A stretch of 27,490 bases of DNA from a virus. Shown here one piece after another: positions 8,971-16,074 of the stretch. The DNA lies in IMG/VR virus record IMGVR_UViG_3300020595_000158, positions 1 through 27,490 of that record; one strand, 5' to 3'. The notes under the pieces are model-generated. The model did no database searches and was not told the origin of the DNA. It worked only from the letters and a program-made list of their open reading frames with translations. The stretch's first letter is position 1, and the number at the start of each line of letters is the position of its first letter. The translations under genes and the position numbers were made by a program.

Positions 8971-8998
8971 AGTATATCAAATCTGAGCGTTTTGTCAA
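8971..8998 (-). promoter_or_regulatory. sigma-70-type promoter for the helicase operon
   Basis: A consensus -35 TTGACA (8993-8998) and -10 TATACT (8971-8976) with a 16-bp spacer sit in the gap between the exonuclease stop and the helicase start, leaving a leader of about 18 nt. It likely drives helicase, ribonucleotide reductase, co-chaperonin and amidase genes. Confidence 0.75.
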
Positions 8999-9017
8999 GC
9001 AGATTTGAAGATTAATT

Positions 9018-10007
9018 TTACCCGTTGTCAAGGCATTCCCTCTGAATCCTGTTTAAGTTTGCCTGCAGATCTGTCCAGTTTAGCTCACCAAATCCATCAT
9101 CGCGCATCATCCCAATTACTTGAGTCTTGTTAAACTCGCACTCAAAATTTTCGATCGATTCTTCAACATAATTCTTCGATTGATATGACATACAAGGGGA
9201 ATATAGCTGCATCATCTTATAGTTGTGTTCGATCAGTCCTTTATTCTCGGCTACATTGCTGAAAAACTTCAGTTTGCTGTCTGCATTCTGGCAATATTCA
9301 ACAATCTCATCGATAGTAGCCGTGCGCTCAACTGATAGCATCGAGCCTAGGCGCTTGGCTACTGTAGCAAATCCGGCGCCCTTCACTCCTGGTAAGTTAT
9401 CTGATGGATCTCCGATGATTGCTCGTGCGAGGGCCATGTTGGTCGGGTGCACACCTGTTTGTTCTATAATTCTCTTAGTGTTTAAGAACTCATCCTTAGT
9501 GGGGCGCCATAAAACAGTCTCCTCGTCGCAAACCTGCATAAAGTCTTTGTCATTAGATACAATAATCTTCTGCCATCCATCATAAATTGACAACTGCGTG
9601 ATATGGGCGATCACATCGTCAGCTTCGATCTCCGGCAGCATGAACTGGATGATTGGCATCTGATTCATGTACTCGATAATTCGGCTCTGTTGCCATATCT
9701 TATTCTGCAGTTCTTCATCGTCCGTCAGATTGTGGAAAGCTCGATTAAGGCGGATAGGCTTGCGCCCTGCCTTATAATTCTTATCCATAGTCTTCCGCTT
9801 CTTGGAACCATTAGGCCCATCCCAAACTACAATTACATTGTCGGGGTTAGTGGTTCTTACCAACTTCTGGAGGATCTTGATAAACCCCTTTAGTCCGCCG
9901 ATGGGATCGCCATTGGTTGACAAGCTGGGGTCTACAATATACGCCCTCAAATATGCGTTCAGTGCGTCTACTATCAGCACTCGTTTTGCGTTTGCGTCAT
10001 TATTCAT
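9018..10007 (-). CDS. 5'-3' exonuclease / flap endonuclease (FEN family)
   Basis: 329 residues, the size of phage RNase H/5' nucleases (T4 RNase H is 305). It removes RNA primers and flaps during replication. Metal-binding carboxylates are seen in order: RVLIVDALN, VVWDGPNGSKKRK, EIEADDVIAH, VSNDKDFMQV and IGDPSDNLPGVKG (the helix-hairpin-helix turn). The arch region holds a basic stretch MDKNYKAGRKPIR. Start ATG at 10007 overlaps the upstream stop by 4 nt (ATGA) with AGGTAAG as ribosome binding site. The family A polymerase elsewhere in the window lacks such a domain, so the two may act together on Okazaki fragments; that pairing is inference. Confidence 0.93.
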   Translation of the reverse strand: MNNDANAKRVLIVDALNAYLRAYIVDPSLSTNGDPIGGLKGFIKILQKLVRTTNPDNVIVVWDGPNGSKKRKTMDKNYKAGRKPIRLNRAFHNLTDDEELQNKIWQQSRIIEYMNQMPIIQFMLPEIEADDVIAHITQLSIYDGWQKIIVSNDKDFMQVCDEETVLWRPTKDEFLNTKRIIEQTGVHPTNMALARAIIGDPSDNLPGVKGAGFATVAKRLGSMLSVERTATIDEIVEYCQNADSKLKFFSNVAENKGLIEHNYKMMQLYSPCMSYQSKNYVEESIENFECEFNKTQVIGMMRDDGFGELNWTDLQANLNRIQRECLDNG

Positions 10008-10192
10008 GGATATCTTACCTCAATCCTTTGTTCGAATGTTGAATCTGCTTCGCAAGATTCAATATCTACAATCCTTAATTTTTTGCACTGCTTTAGTGCG
10101 AGCTTTCTAGAGGGGGCGCCAAGCCAAAAGCTAAGTACCCTCCCCTCTGGTGCATTTAGCTGCATATGTCTTCCGGTTATTTTAAACCACAT
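10004..10192 (-). CDS. small hypothetical protein (62 aa)
   Basis: Short basic protein with four cysteine/aromatic-containing strands; no family recognised. The reasons to accept it are a long purine-rich Shine-Dalgarno sequence (GAGAGAGGAGAGAG) just before the ATG, a coupled ATGA junction with the exonuclease gene and position inside the same-strand operon. It contains a motif-like segment SFWLGAPSRKLALKQCKKL that could form an amphipathic helix. Function unknown. Confidence 0.65.
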   Translation of the reverse strand: MWFKITGRHMQLNAPEGRVLSFWLGAPSRKLALKQCKKLRIVDIESCEADSTFEQRIEVRYP

Positions 10193-10233
10193 TCTCTCTC
10201 CTCTCTCTGTTATAGTTAAATTTATCTTTCATT

Positions 10234-11175
10234 CTATCCTGCCAGTGCCATGGTTTGCTCGCTCATCGCAGTGCGATATTCTAATAGAGCAAGCTCTTTG
10301 TGTTTAGCCTCAATCATTACGTCGAACTTATGACCGTAATCACTGAATGGATTACGAATCATATCTGAGTGTGCTTGGGGCTTGATCTTGGGATTGTTGT
10401 GCTCGACAGAGCGTGACTCTGCGTAGTGTACAACAGGCTTGATATCACCCCACGTAGATAGAGCAAGCTCAAGTGCTTCTTGTTCGGACTGACCGCCGGG
10501 ATGAAGCATATGGTGGTGATAGTCAAACACAATCGGAATACCAATGCGCTTGTATACGCTGTCGTACAATTCTTTGGTAGAGTATAACGAAGCCTTGTCA
10601 TCGTTCTCGACTGTAAGGCGGGAGCGTACATTGTCTGGCAGACGCTCGAAGTTGCGGCAGAAGTTGTCGAGGGCGAATGGCTTGTCGCCATAAGCAGCAC
10701 CAACATGGATATTGAGCTTGGCATAGGGTGTCTGTGGCAGACCGATAAGGTCAAACAGATCACCGTGGACAGACAAGTCAGTCTTGGTAAGCTGAAACAC
10801 ACGCTCCTTGGGAGATGCCAGCTTGTTGAATGGGCCGGGGTGTGATGTGATGCGCATACCGTGCTCGCGAGCAAAGTTGCCTGCGGACAATGCGGCTGCG
10901 TGGATAGCGCCGAAGTTGGGCATGTCAGTCAAGTCATACTCGCTAGCCCACGGCACGATGTCCGATGACAAGCGGTAGAAATAGATGTCGTTTTCTAGAT
11001 TCCACTCTAGAATCTTACGCAAGTCGCGTAGATTTTGAAGCGCTAGCTCCGAAGCATAGTCAATACCACGCTCTTGGAACGTGCGCTTGATCATAGTCCT
11101 GTTAGTTGTGATACGTTGCGACTTGGGGCGGTTTGAAAACCCCATGTTGATACAAGCATAGCCATAGTTTCGCAT
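10234..11175 (-). CDS. uvsE: UV damage endonuclease (UvsE/UVDE family)
   Basis: 313 residues, similar to the Thermus/Deinococcus UvsE length. TIM-barrel endonuclease that nicks 5' of UV photoproducts and other helix-distorting lesions. The start RNYGYACINMGF is the classic UVDE N-terminus ('lGyacin..l'), followed by NLRDLRKILEWNLENDIYFY, RLSSDIVPW, the metal-binding ITSHPGPF, LNIHVGAAYGDK, LTVENDD, VFDYHHHMLHPGG and KPVVHYAESR. The His/Glu/Asp ligands of the family are all apparent. Strong ribosome binding site (AAGGAGGG) and own promoter upstream. Its 3' end is followed, after 42 nt, by the 62-aa gene, so it heads the repair/exonuclease unit. Confidence 0.95.
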   Translation of the reverse strand: MRNYGYACINMGFSNRPKSQRITTNRTMIKRTFQERGIDYASELALQNLRDLRKILEWNLENDIYFYRLSSDIVPWASEYDLTDMPNFGAIHAAALSAGNFAREHGMRITSHPGPFNKLASPKERVFQLTKTDLSVHGDLFDLIGLPQTPYAKLNIHVGAAYGDKPFALDNFCRNFERLPDNVRSRLTVENDDKASLYSTKELYDSVYKRIGIPIVFDYHHHMLHPGGQSEQEALELALSTWGDIKPVVHYAESRSVEHNNPKIKPQAHSDMIRNPFSDYGHKFDVMIEAKHKELALLEYRTAMSEQTMALAG

Positions 11176-11204
11176 TAATAACCCTCCTTAATTGATTATA
11201 TTCT

Positions 11205-11233
11205 ATTATAGCCAATCCCAGAGAGAAAGTCAA
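11205..11233 (-). promoter_or_regulatory. sigma-70-type promoter for uvsE
   Basis: -35 TTGACT (11228-11233) and perfect -10 TATAAT (11205-11210), 17-bp spacer, in the gap between the secreted-protein stop and uvsE. One of the closest matches to consensus in the window; it begins the uvsE, 62-aa and exonuclease unit. Confidence 0.8.
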
Positions 11234-11245
11234 GTACTTTTTTAA

Positions 11246-11527
11246 TTAAAATCGAATTGTCACTGACCAGGAGCCGGGTACCCACCGACCTCTAAGATCA
11301 TAGTACCCAACATTCCACTTCCAAATATAGTTTAGTTGCCTATGCGGGTATGTCCAGTGATTTGCGCGATAAGTAACATCGTGTCCTGGGCGTGCAACCA
11401 GTGGCGGAATAGGTCGGTTGCGCTGTACGCGTACCGGACGTGGCCTATTTCTATGTCGTGTGTGTCCGGGATGCGCTTCTGCTACATCCATTGGACTTAA
11501 GAGCATTAGTGTAAGTAAGCTAATCAT
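11246..11527 (-). CDS. small secreted protein, signal peptide, unknown function
   Basis: 93 residues. The N-terminus (MISLLTLMLLSPMDVAEAHP) is a hydrophobic segment with a plausible signal peptidase I site after AEA; no lipobox. The mature part is strongly basic, rich in R, P, H and aromatic residues, ending in YDLRGRWVPGSW, which recalls short Gram-negative envelope proteins with a 'YxWxxGyW.....WvPGyW' tail. It would therefore go to the periplasm or envelope of the infected cell. A good ribosome binding site (GGGAG) precedes the start and it lies 17 nt after the recA-like gene, so it is part of that operon. Very unusual for a recombination operon; function unknown. Confidence 0.75.
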   Translation of the reverse strand: MISLLTLMLLSPMDVAEAHPGHTRHRNRPRPVRVQRNRPIPPLVARPGHDVTYRANHWTYPHRQLNYIWKWNVGYYDLRGRWVPGSWSVTIRF

Positions 11528-11544
11528 TGTATTATTCTCCCTCT

Positions 11545-12699
11545 TTATTCTTTTACTGGAACTGTGAGATCTTCCGGGTCTGCATAGAATGCATCTGCGG
11601 TTCCCTCACGTTTGTCGAACTTCTGAACGATTTCTTCATCCATTAGACGTATCACTCGCTCTTTAAATTCACTGTCGTTGGTAACTAAATCCGTCCACTT
11701 TGATGGTTGGAATTTTTTACTGTATCCATCTGGGGTGGCTAATGTATACCACGCTCCTGCTGAAGTTAAGCTTTCCGATCCCTTAATCGCATCGAACCAG
11801 CTTTCCTCATCTCGGATACCAATCTCATCAGTACCCCAAAGAATACGGAAAGCACAAGAACGACCCTGTGTGCCAAAGCGAGACTTCTCAAGCTTAATCT
11901 TAACCTCAGAGCCGATTCGGAAGCCCTTCTCGTCTTCAATGAATGAGGACTTTGCTTTTCGTCCGGTTAACCAGATGCGTAAAGAATAAGCATAGTGCAT
12001 AGCCTTACCACCGGGTGTGATATAGGGAGTGGTCATCGCAACAATGCGTGCGTTTGGTCCCTGTGGAATATTCGTCTTCAACTGGTTGAGAACGATAAAG
12101 GTTGCTTGTTTATCTGCCAGAGGGATTGTCAGCTTCGACATGCCCTTGGCGAGAATGCGAGCTTTCACTGCCATCGAAGATTGCGGATTGAAGTCACCCT
12201 CAACATCAGAAATCGATGGTGTAAACGCCAGCGAATCCCAGATTAAAACTAACTTTTCATCCGTCGCGCCAAGAAGTTCTTCGATTGTCTCCAAGACAAA
12301 CTCAACAGAGGATGCTTGGACGTACATTAAGCGGTCTAGATCGCACCCAGAACGCTCCAAAAAACTTGGGTCGATTGCTGATTCGGAATCAAAATATACA
12401 ACAAGCTTGCCCTGTTTCTGAGCGTTTGCTGCGATCTGCGCGGCCATATATGATTTACCCGTTGATTCAAGTCCTGCAATCTCTGTTACTTTCCCTACTG
12501 GGATGCCGGCAACTCGACCCTTACTGATGATTGAGTCCAGCCAGCGCGAACCAGTTGGAATCCATTCTTTAACTGACGTAGGATTATCGCCAGTTAGATC
12601 ATGTGCGACATTTCTGCCGGCTTTCTTATTTACAAGCGACATTAGATCCTGGATGGATACTCTGCCAGCTTTTGTTTTGGGTTTGGTCTTACGCGCCAT
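11545..12699 (-). CDS. uvsX: RecA/UvsX-family recombinase
   Basis: 384 residues, between E. coli RecA (353) and T4 UvsX (391) in length. It forms filaments on single-stranded DNA and performs strand exchange. Walker A is GLESTGKS at residues 76-83, followed by YFDSESAID (catalytic-type Glu), a Walker B strand LVLIWDSLAF, a loop L1-like segment, and a DNA-binding loop L2 around residues 205-225 containing NQLKTNIPQG (the Q of the RecA 'NQ.R' sensor), then TPGGKAMHY. The N-terminus MARKTKPKTKAG is a basic extension. Start ATG follows AAGGAGGG and overlaps the methylase stop by 11 nt; the promoter lies inside the methylase gene. Confidence 0.93.
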   Translation of the reverse strand: MARKTKPKTKAGRVSIQDLMSLVNKKAGRNVAHDLTGDNPTSVKEWIPTGSRWLDSIISKGRVAGIPVGKVTEIAGLESTGKSYMAAQIAANAQKQGKLVVYFDSESAIDPSFLERSGCDLDRLMYVQASSVEFVLETIEELLGATDEKLVLIWDSLAFTPSISDVEGDFNPQSSMAVKARILAKGMSKLTIPLADKQATFIVLNQLKTNIPQGPNARIVAMTTPYITPGGKAMHYAYSLRIWLTGRKAKSSFIEDEKGFRIGSEVKIKLEKSRFGTQGRSCAFRILWGTDEIGIRDEESWFDAIKGSESLTSAGAWYTLATPDGYSKKFQPSKWTDLVTNDSEFKERVIRLMDEEIVQKFDKREGTADAFYADPEDLTVPVKE

Positions 12700-13567
12700 T
12701 GTTCCCTCCTTGGGTTTCGTTTAGTATAACATAATGCTTGCGGGTTGGCAAGTTAGTTATGATGATTTCTGAGGATTGTTTAGACTTATTCATTCCGTAA
12801 GTCCATTCTGCCTCGTGTATTTTGTAGTCTCGATATAATTCTCTAACTTCAGCACAATCGTTATAAGATAAGATCCAGTTCTCTCTCTTTCTCAATTCAC
12901 TAAACAGCGCAAGGTGGGGAAAAAACTCGTGCATCACCCCCTCGTCACCATATAGTTTGTTTCTAGCACCAGACAAAAAATACGGTGGATCAAGATAGAA
13001 GTGACAGTCGTGCTTTTTCATTGAATCTTTAAAATCAGCATGTTTTACCGTAAAGTTGTCTACCTTAAAGTTTCTAATTGCATCGATCTGTGAATCTGTG
13101 AATCTGGCATAAGAAGCTCTCTCAGAAAAGCCGCCGGCAAACGTAGCCCCTGAAAAACTACTTCGATTAATAGCATATACTTTTGCAGCAGACTCGAAGG
13201 TGGGCGGATGGTTCATCTTCAGTGCAAACCTAACCTCGTCACGGAATCGCTCAAAATCCTTCTTTAGCAAGCCTCGTGCTTTATATTCTTTACCTTGATA
13301 CATGTACTTGCGTGGTCTTTTGGTCTTTGTTGAGTCGGCCAATTGGGCTAGCCTAGCAGGGTCTTTTAACAATGCTTGCCAAAACCATACGATCGGCTTA
13401 AATGCATCATAGCCATGTATTTTTATATCCTTCTGTGCCAAGGCTAATTCAAATGAGCCACCCCCGAGAAAGGGGGAGCAAAGCTCCCCACAATCGTCGG
13501 GTACGTATTCCATTAACGCATTTACTGCGCGCGATTTACCGCCAGGGTATCGTAGTGGTGTCTTCAT
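12689..13567 (-). CDS. dam: Dam-type DNA adenine methyltransferase (D12 class)
   Basis: 292 residues. Transfers a methyl group from S-adenosylmethionine to N6 of adenine. Motif order is that of alpha-class D12 enzymes: RYPGGK at residues 6-11 (SAM-binding), SPFLGGGSFELAL (motif I) and DPPY at 193-196 (catalytic motif IV). The remaining body (NRSSFSGATFAGGF, WILSYND, IIITNLP) fits. Its ATG overlaps the ParB-like stop (TAATG). Recognition site cannot be read; GATC is the usual target of this class. Linked to a ParB-like protein, a common phage pairing for DNA modification or anti-restriction. Confidence 0.9.
   Translation of the reverse strand: MKTPLRYPGGKSRAVNALMEYVPDDCGELCSPFLGGGSFELALAQKDIKIHGYDAFKPIVWFWQALLKDPARLAQLADSTKTKRPRKYMYQGKEYKARGLLKKDFERFRDEVRFALKMNHPPTFESAAKVYAINRSSFSGATFAGGFSERASYARFTDSQIDAIRNFKVDNFTVKHADFKDSMKKHDCHFYLDPPYFLSGARNKLYGDEGVMHEFFPHLALFSELRKRENWILSYNDCAEVRELYRDYKIHEAEWTYGMNKSKQSSEIIITNLPTRKHYVILNETQGGNNGA
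12723..12751 (-). promoter_or_regulatory. sigma-70-type promoter for the recA/uvsX gene
   Basis: -35 TTGCCA (12746-12751) and -10 TATACT (12723-12728), 17-bp spacer. It lies inside the last codons of the methylase gene and gives a short leader ahead of AAGGAGGG and the recombinase start. Confidence 0.65.
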
Positions 13568-14676
13568 TAGTACTTGTCAACCGAGATTAAGTTACTGCCG
13601 TTAATGTTGTGGCTCTTAACAATCTGCGGTAAAGCACCCTTAAAAATAAAGGGGCGCTTTGTCGGAATTGTTAAAGAGACGCCTTCTGGTAACTGGCTCA
13701 TAACTACTTCCCAAGAGTCGCTGTATAGGTTTTCTACATACTCCATAGACTTCTTGAGTCCCGCACGTGCCATGGCGGGGCTGCTATCGGTGGTATAAAA
13801 AATCAGATTCACTGGCTCGCGTCCACTCTTCAGGGCATCACGGACATGGCGCCAAGCACGCTCGGCATAAGTCTCGTTATCTGCCATGTTAACAAGAACA
13901 AAGTCTGCTTTAGCCAAACCAAGGTTAGTCTTAATCCACTTCTCAGCTTCAGACTTAGTCAAAGACCAAACAAGCCCATCATCTGTTTTGGAGCGGTTCA
14001 AGATAGCGTTGCGAATCTTGGTAATCATTCCATTGATGCTGTTGTCATATACTCGACTAATCCTGACCTCGTGATTCAGCCAGTCATCGACCTTCGTGGC
14101 CGTAGCCTTAAGTTGTCCGTTGGTGATCAGACTCACTCCTGCAGCCACATAATCATTGAAGCTAGCCATAAAGACCGGCTTCTTCTGATTGGCGACTAGT
14201 CCGTTGGTTACGCTATTGCGCTCGGTCTTGACGCTGCGAGTGTAGACTGCGACTGGCATGTAGCGATATCCGTTCAGGATAGCTGCTTTAATGCGCGTAC
14301 GTCCTTCCATTACATCACCATCAGTATCGATACATGGTGGGAATTCCGACATATCATATCCATGGCGGCGGAAAGAAACTCGGAAGCTTTCAATTCTCGT
14401 AGCCTCGTCGTTAGTATCCCGAATTCCAATATTCTTCCAGTTAGAAGTGTTGGTATCTACCTCATTCAAATCTAACCAAGCGAAGTGTGAATACTTCGCG
14501 TCATTGAACTCAATCTTAGTAAGCATCTCAAGCGTATCTAAGTTGATTGTTCCTCTGTTGTCAAAGCCTACACGAATTCTGGATTCGCTGGCGTTAATGT
14601 CGACTACGTTGTGGTCGGTGACATTTGTGGTGCTAGTTTTAGCGCTAGCGGGCGTTTTATTGTCTGTATTAGACAT
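13567..14676 (-). CDS. ParB-like (ParB/Srx fold) protein
   Basis: 369 residues. Residues about 105-150 read SEFPPCIDTDGDVMEGRTR and then IKAAILNGYRYMPVAVYTRS: the ParB/sulfiredoxin-fold nuclease pattern 'pP.v...g.iidGh.Ri.Aa...G...vpv', with GRTR at 125-128 taking the place of GHxR. The region upstream (30-105) and a long C-terminal part have no assigned domain; a possible helix-turn-helix lies around residues 200-245. In phages such proteins often sit with methyltransferases (as here, TAATG overlap) and may act in DNA modification or regulation rather than segregation. Start ATG at 14676 with GGAG ribosome binding site; a >100-nt leader separates it from its promoter. Confidence 0.75.
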   Translation of the reverse strand: MSNTDNKTPASAKTSTTNVTDHNVVDINASESRIRVGFDNRGTINLDTLEMLTKIEFNDAKYSHFAWLDLNEVDTNTSNWKNIGIRDTNDEATRIESFRVSFRRHGYDMSEFPPCIDTDGDVMEGRTRIKAAILNGYRYMPVAVYTRSVKTERNSVTNGLVANQKKPVFMASFNDYVAAGVSLITNGQLKATATKVDDWLNHEVRISRVYDNSINGMITKIRNAILNRSKTDDGLVWSLTKSEAEKWIKTNLGLAKADFVLVNMADNETYAERAWRHVRDALKSGREPVNLIFYTTDSSPAMARAGLKKSMEYVENLYSDSWEVVMSQLPEGVSLTIPTKRPFIFKGALPQIVKSHNINGSNLISVDKY

Positions 14677-14787
14677 GATGTTTCTCCGTGGCCAGTGGCC
14701 GGTGTGATAAAGTGCTTATTAGCCGTAGCATTTACACTTTTAAATTAATGTGGGGTTTTTATGATCCTCACCACTTTGGATATTCCT

Positions 14788-14816
14788 ATTGTATGACAGT
14801 TGTTGATATTTGTCAA
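14788..14816 (-). promoter_or_regulatory. sigma-70-type promoter for the ParB-like gene
   Basis: -35 TTGACA (14811-14816), -10 TACAAT (14788-14793), 17-bp spacer. Transcription would start about 105 nt before the ParB-like gene, leaving the longest leader of the window; the leader contains a short GGCC-ACT-GGCC inverted repeat just before the ribosome binding site. A perfect palindrome covers the -35 box. Confidence 0.75.
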
Positions 14817-14821
14817 CAACT
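14798..14821. promoter_or_regulatory. 24-bp palindrome over the -35 box (candidate operator or plus-strand terminator)
   Basis: Arms AGTTGTTGA and TCAACAACT are perfect 9-bp complements separated by 6 bp and overlap the -35 box of the ParB-gene promoter. This placement suits a repressor operator. On the plus strand the right arm is followed by TTTTTT, so the same DNA could also form an A/T-rich intrinsic terminator for rightward transcripts. Which role applies cannot be told from sequence. Confidence 0.45.
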
Positions 14822-14826
14822 TTTTT

Positions 14827-14864
14827 AAAAAAAGCGGCAGACTTTTGACCGGTCTGCCAGCGGC
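14827..14864 (-). repeat. hairpin repeat copy 1 with U-tract (intrinsic terminator)
   Basis: Minus-strand hairpin with arms GGCAGAC (14852-14858) and GTCTGCC (14836-14842), a 9-nt loop beginning CGGTC, flanked 5' by GCCGCT and followed by GC and seven Ts: a textbook rho-independent terminator. It follows the lipoprotein gene and precedes the ParB-gene promoter. One of four near-identical copies. Confidence 0.8.
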
Positions 14865-14924
14865 ATATTTAAAGACGAAAATCTGGAATTTTTACCGGGG
14901 AAAAAATTTGGCAGATCGCCCTTT

Positions 14925-15038
14925 TTACTCTGCTGCTGTGTCTTCAGCAGTTGCTGCCGTGTCGGCGGCGGTATCGTCTTCCTTGTCGTCGCAAGCAATG
15001 CACATCATTGCTGCAAGGATTGGTAAGATAAACTTCAT
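14925..15038 (-). CDS. tiny acidic lipoprotein (37 aa)
   Basis: 37 residues: MKFILPILAAMMCIAC, followed by DDKEDDTAADTAATAEDTAA-type acidic repeats. A lysine, a hydrophobic stretch and a Cys (C16, with IA before it) suggest signal peptidase II processing, although the -3 residue is Cys and so the lipobox is imperfect. The mature part is only about 22 residues, almost entirely D, E, T and A. Ribosome binding site GAGGAG 5-8 nt before the ATG at 15038. Hairpin copies flank the gene on both sides. The 'DTAA/EDTA' tail resembles lipoproteins common in Myxococcota and relatives. Function unknown; could alter the cell surface or act as a decoy. Confidence 0.65.
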   Translation of the reverse strand: MKFILPILAAMMCIACDDKEDDTAADTAATAEDTAAE

Positions 15039-15062
15039 TATTTCTCCTCTTATGAAAATCTT

Positions 15063-15098
15063 AAAAAGCGGCAGACTTTTGACCGGTCTGCCATCGGC
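15063..15098 (-). repeat. hairpin repeat copy 2 with U-tract
   Basis: Same GGCAGAC/GTCTGCC stem and CGGTCAAAA loop as copy 1, followed by GC and five Ts. It sits 13 nt after the stop of the beta-barrel gene and about 24 nt before the lipoprotein start, so it may act as a partial terminator or as an RNA stability element between the two genes. Confidence 0.75.
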
Positions 15099-15111
15099 TT
15101 GTTGTATTGTG

Positions 15112-15777
15112 TCACCTGTTCTTCCTGTTGCGACGGCTGCGTCTGTTGCTACGCTTCTTTGGTGGCTTGAAGTCTCCAAAGAAAGTAGTGAACTCCAACC
15201 CAAGCGTCGGGTAGATCGCAAATGGGACATCAGTCTGAGTACCGTTTGTTCGGTTGATCGTCTGATCACCCGGAACGTATAGGTTCATGAATGCCCCGAT
15301 CTGATAACAGTTCCTCTTGGAACGAAACCCAACACTAGCCTGAGCCCTTGCGATGAAGGTGTTCATCCTAAACTCTGCACCACTGTCCTTGAGCCAACTT
15401 TGAGAGCCAAAGCCCACACCAAGTCCGGCAAGGATGTGGACGTTGTTTGCTGACGTGCCAATGAAATCATAGTCCAGAGTCATGTTTGGACTACTGTATC
15501 CATTGTCTCCAACGTGATACCACATGTGTGTGCCGAAACGCTGGTTCTTGCGCATGTGCAGAACGCCATGCAAGCCAAACCCGACGTCGCCGCCTGTTGT
15601 CTTGAACCCAGCAGACTTAACTACGTCTGGGAACTCGAACGGGTGGTTTCCTGGTAGGACTATGGTGTTAACAGTTGGTCCAATTCCCCACATATAGGGA
15701 GTTTGGCTAGCGTGTGCGACCGGAGTCGTGAGGGCGCCGAGAAGCGCTGTCGAAAGGATTGTAGGTATAATCTTCAT
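15112..15777 (-). CDS. outer-membrane beta-barrel-like protein with signal peptide
   Basis: 221 residues. Residues 1-23 (MKIIPTILSTALLGALTTPV, then AHA) form a clear signal peptide with cleavage after AHA. The mature part alternates glycine/aromatic strands (GFGLHGVLHMRK, HMWYHVGDNGY, HILAGLGVGFGSQSW, FIARAQASVGFRS, YQIGAFMNLYVPGD, YPTLGLEFTTFFGDF), the look of an eight-stranded small beta-barrel of a Gram-negative outer membrane. The C-terminus is odd: instead of ending in an aromatic residue (the usual insertion signal) it continues with about 18 residues very rich in R and K. Own promoter and strong ribosome binding site (AAGGAG). A phage-coded outer-membrane protein could block superinfection or alter the surface; that is inference. 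Confidence 0.75.
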   Translation of the reverse strand: MKIIPTILSTALLGALTTPVAHASQTPYMWGIGPTVNTIVLPGNHPFEFPDVVKSAGFKTTGGDVGFGLHGVLHMRKNQRFGTHMWYHVGDNGYSSPNMTLDYDFIGTSANNVHILAGLGVGFGSQSWLKDSGAEFRMNTFIARAQASVGFRSKRNCYQIGAFMNLYVPGDQTINRTNGTQTDVPFAIYPTLGLEFTTFFGDFKPPKKRSNRRSRRNRKNR

Positions 15778-15805
15778 TGGTTTTCTCCTTCTTGATTACC
15801 TATAT

Positions 15806-15834
15806 AATATACCATAGGCGAAGGGGTTTTGCAA
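15806..15834 (-). promoter_or_regulatory. sigma-70-type promoter for the beta-barrel gene
   Basis: -35 TTGCAA (15829-15834), -10 TATATT (15806-15811), 17-bp spacer. Immediately upstream are two TTGACA hexamers 11 bp apart (start to start; about 15843-15859) within a short imperfect tandem repeat (CTTGACAC-AAAACCC, CTTGC-AAAACCCC), which might be alternative -35 boxes or regulator sites. Confidence 0.6.
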
Positions 15835-15867
15835 GGGTTTTGTGTCAAGGAATTGTCAAGTGCTATT

Positions 15868-16056
15868 TTACTTGTTGTTTTTTGTTTCTTGGATATGAAG
15901 ACGAAGTGTGTGGGCCTGCGCCTTCACCTCTTGCATAGCCTTGCGAACTCTAGTTCCTGCCGCACTGTTGCCATCTTCATAAAATTTACTAAAATCTGAT
16001 CGGGCGCCCGTAAGCGTCTCAATCATCTCCTCTAACATATTGTGCTCTTCACTCAT
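15868..16056 (-). CDS. histone H1-like (Hc1-family) DNA-binding protein
   Basis: 62 residues. From residue 8 on, the sequence closely follows the bacterial 'histone H1' (Hc1, PF07432) pattern: an acidic helix LEEMIETLTGARSDFSKFYE, then DGNSAAGTRVRKAMQEVK, then LRLHIQETKNNK. The block 'KFYEdGN.AAGTRvRKamQ..K' is characteristic of short Hc1-like proteins in Bacteroidota and Chlamydiae (established family knowledge). The long basic AKKA tail of chlamydial Hc1 is missing, so it may act as a helical DNA- or protein-binding module. ATG at 16056 has a strong AAGGAG site; the hairpin copy 3 lies directly upstream. A nucleoid or packaged-DNA compaction role is inferred. Confidence 0.75.
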   Translation of the reverse strand: MSEEHNMLEEMIETLTGARSDFSKFYEDGNSAAGTRVRKAMQEVKAQAHTLRLHIQETKNNK

Positions 16057-16074
16057 TTCGTTCTCCTTTGTGAT

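Noticed and set aside
14800-15282. Plus-strand reading frame of 160 codons across promoter, hairpins and lipoprotein gene
   Set aside because: It runs antisense through regulatory DNA and two supported genes; its low-complexity Ser/Ala/Val part is just the reverse complement of the acidic lipoprotein.
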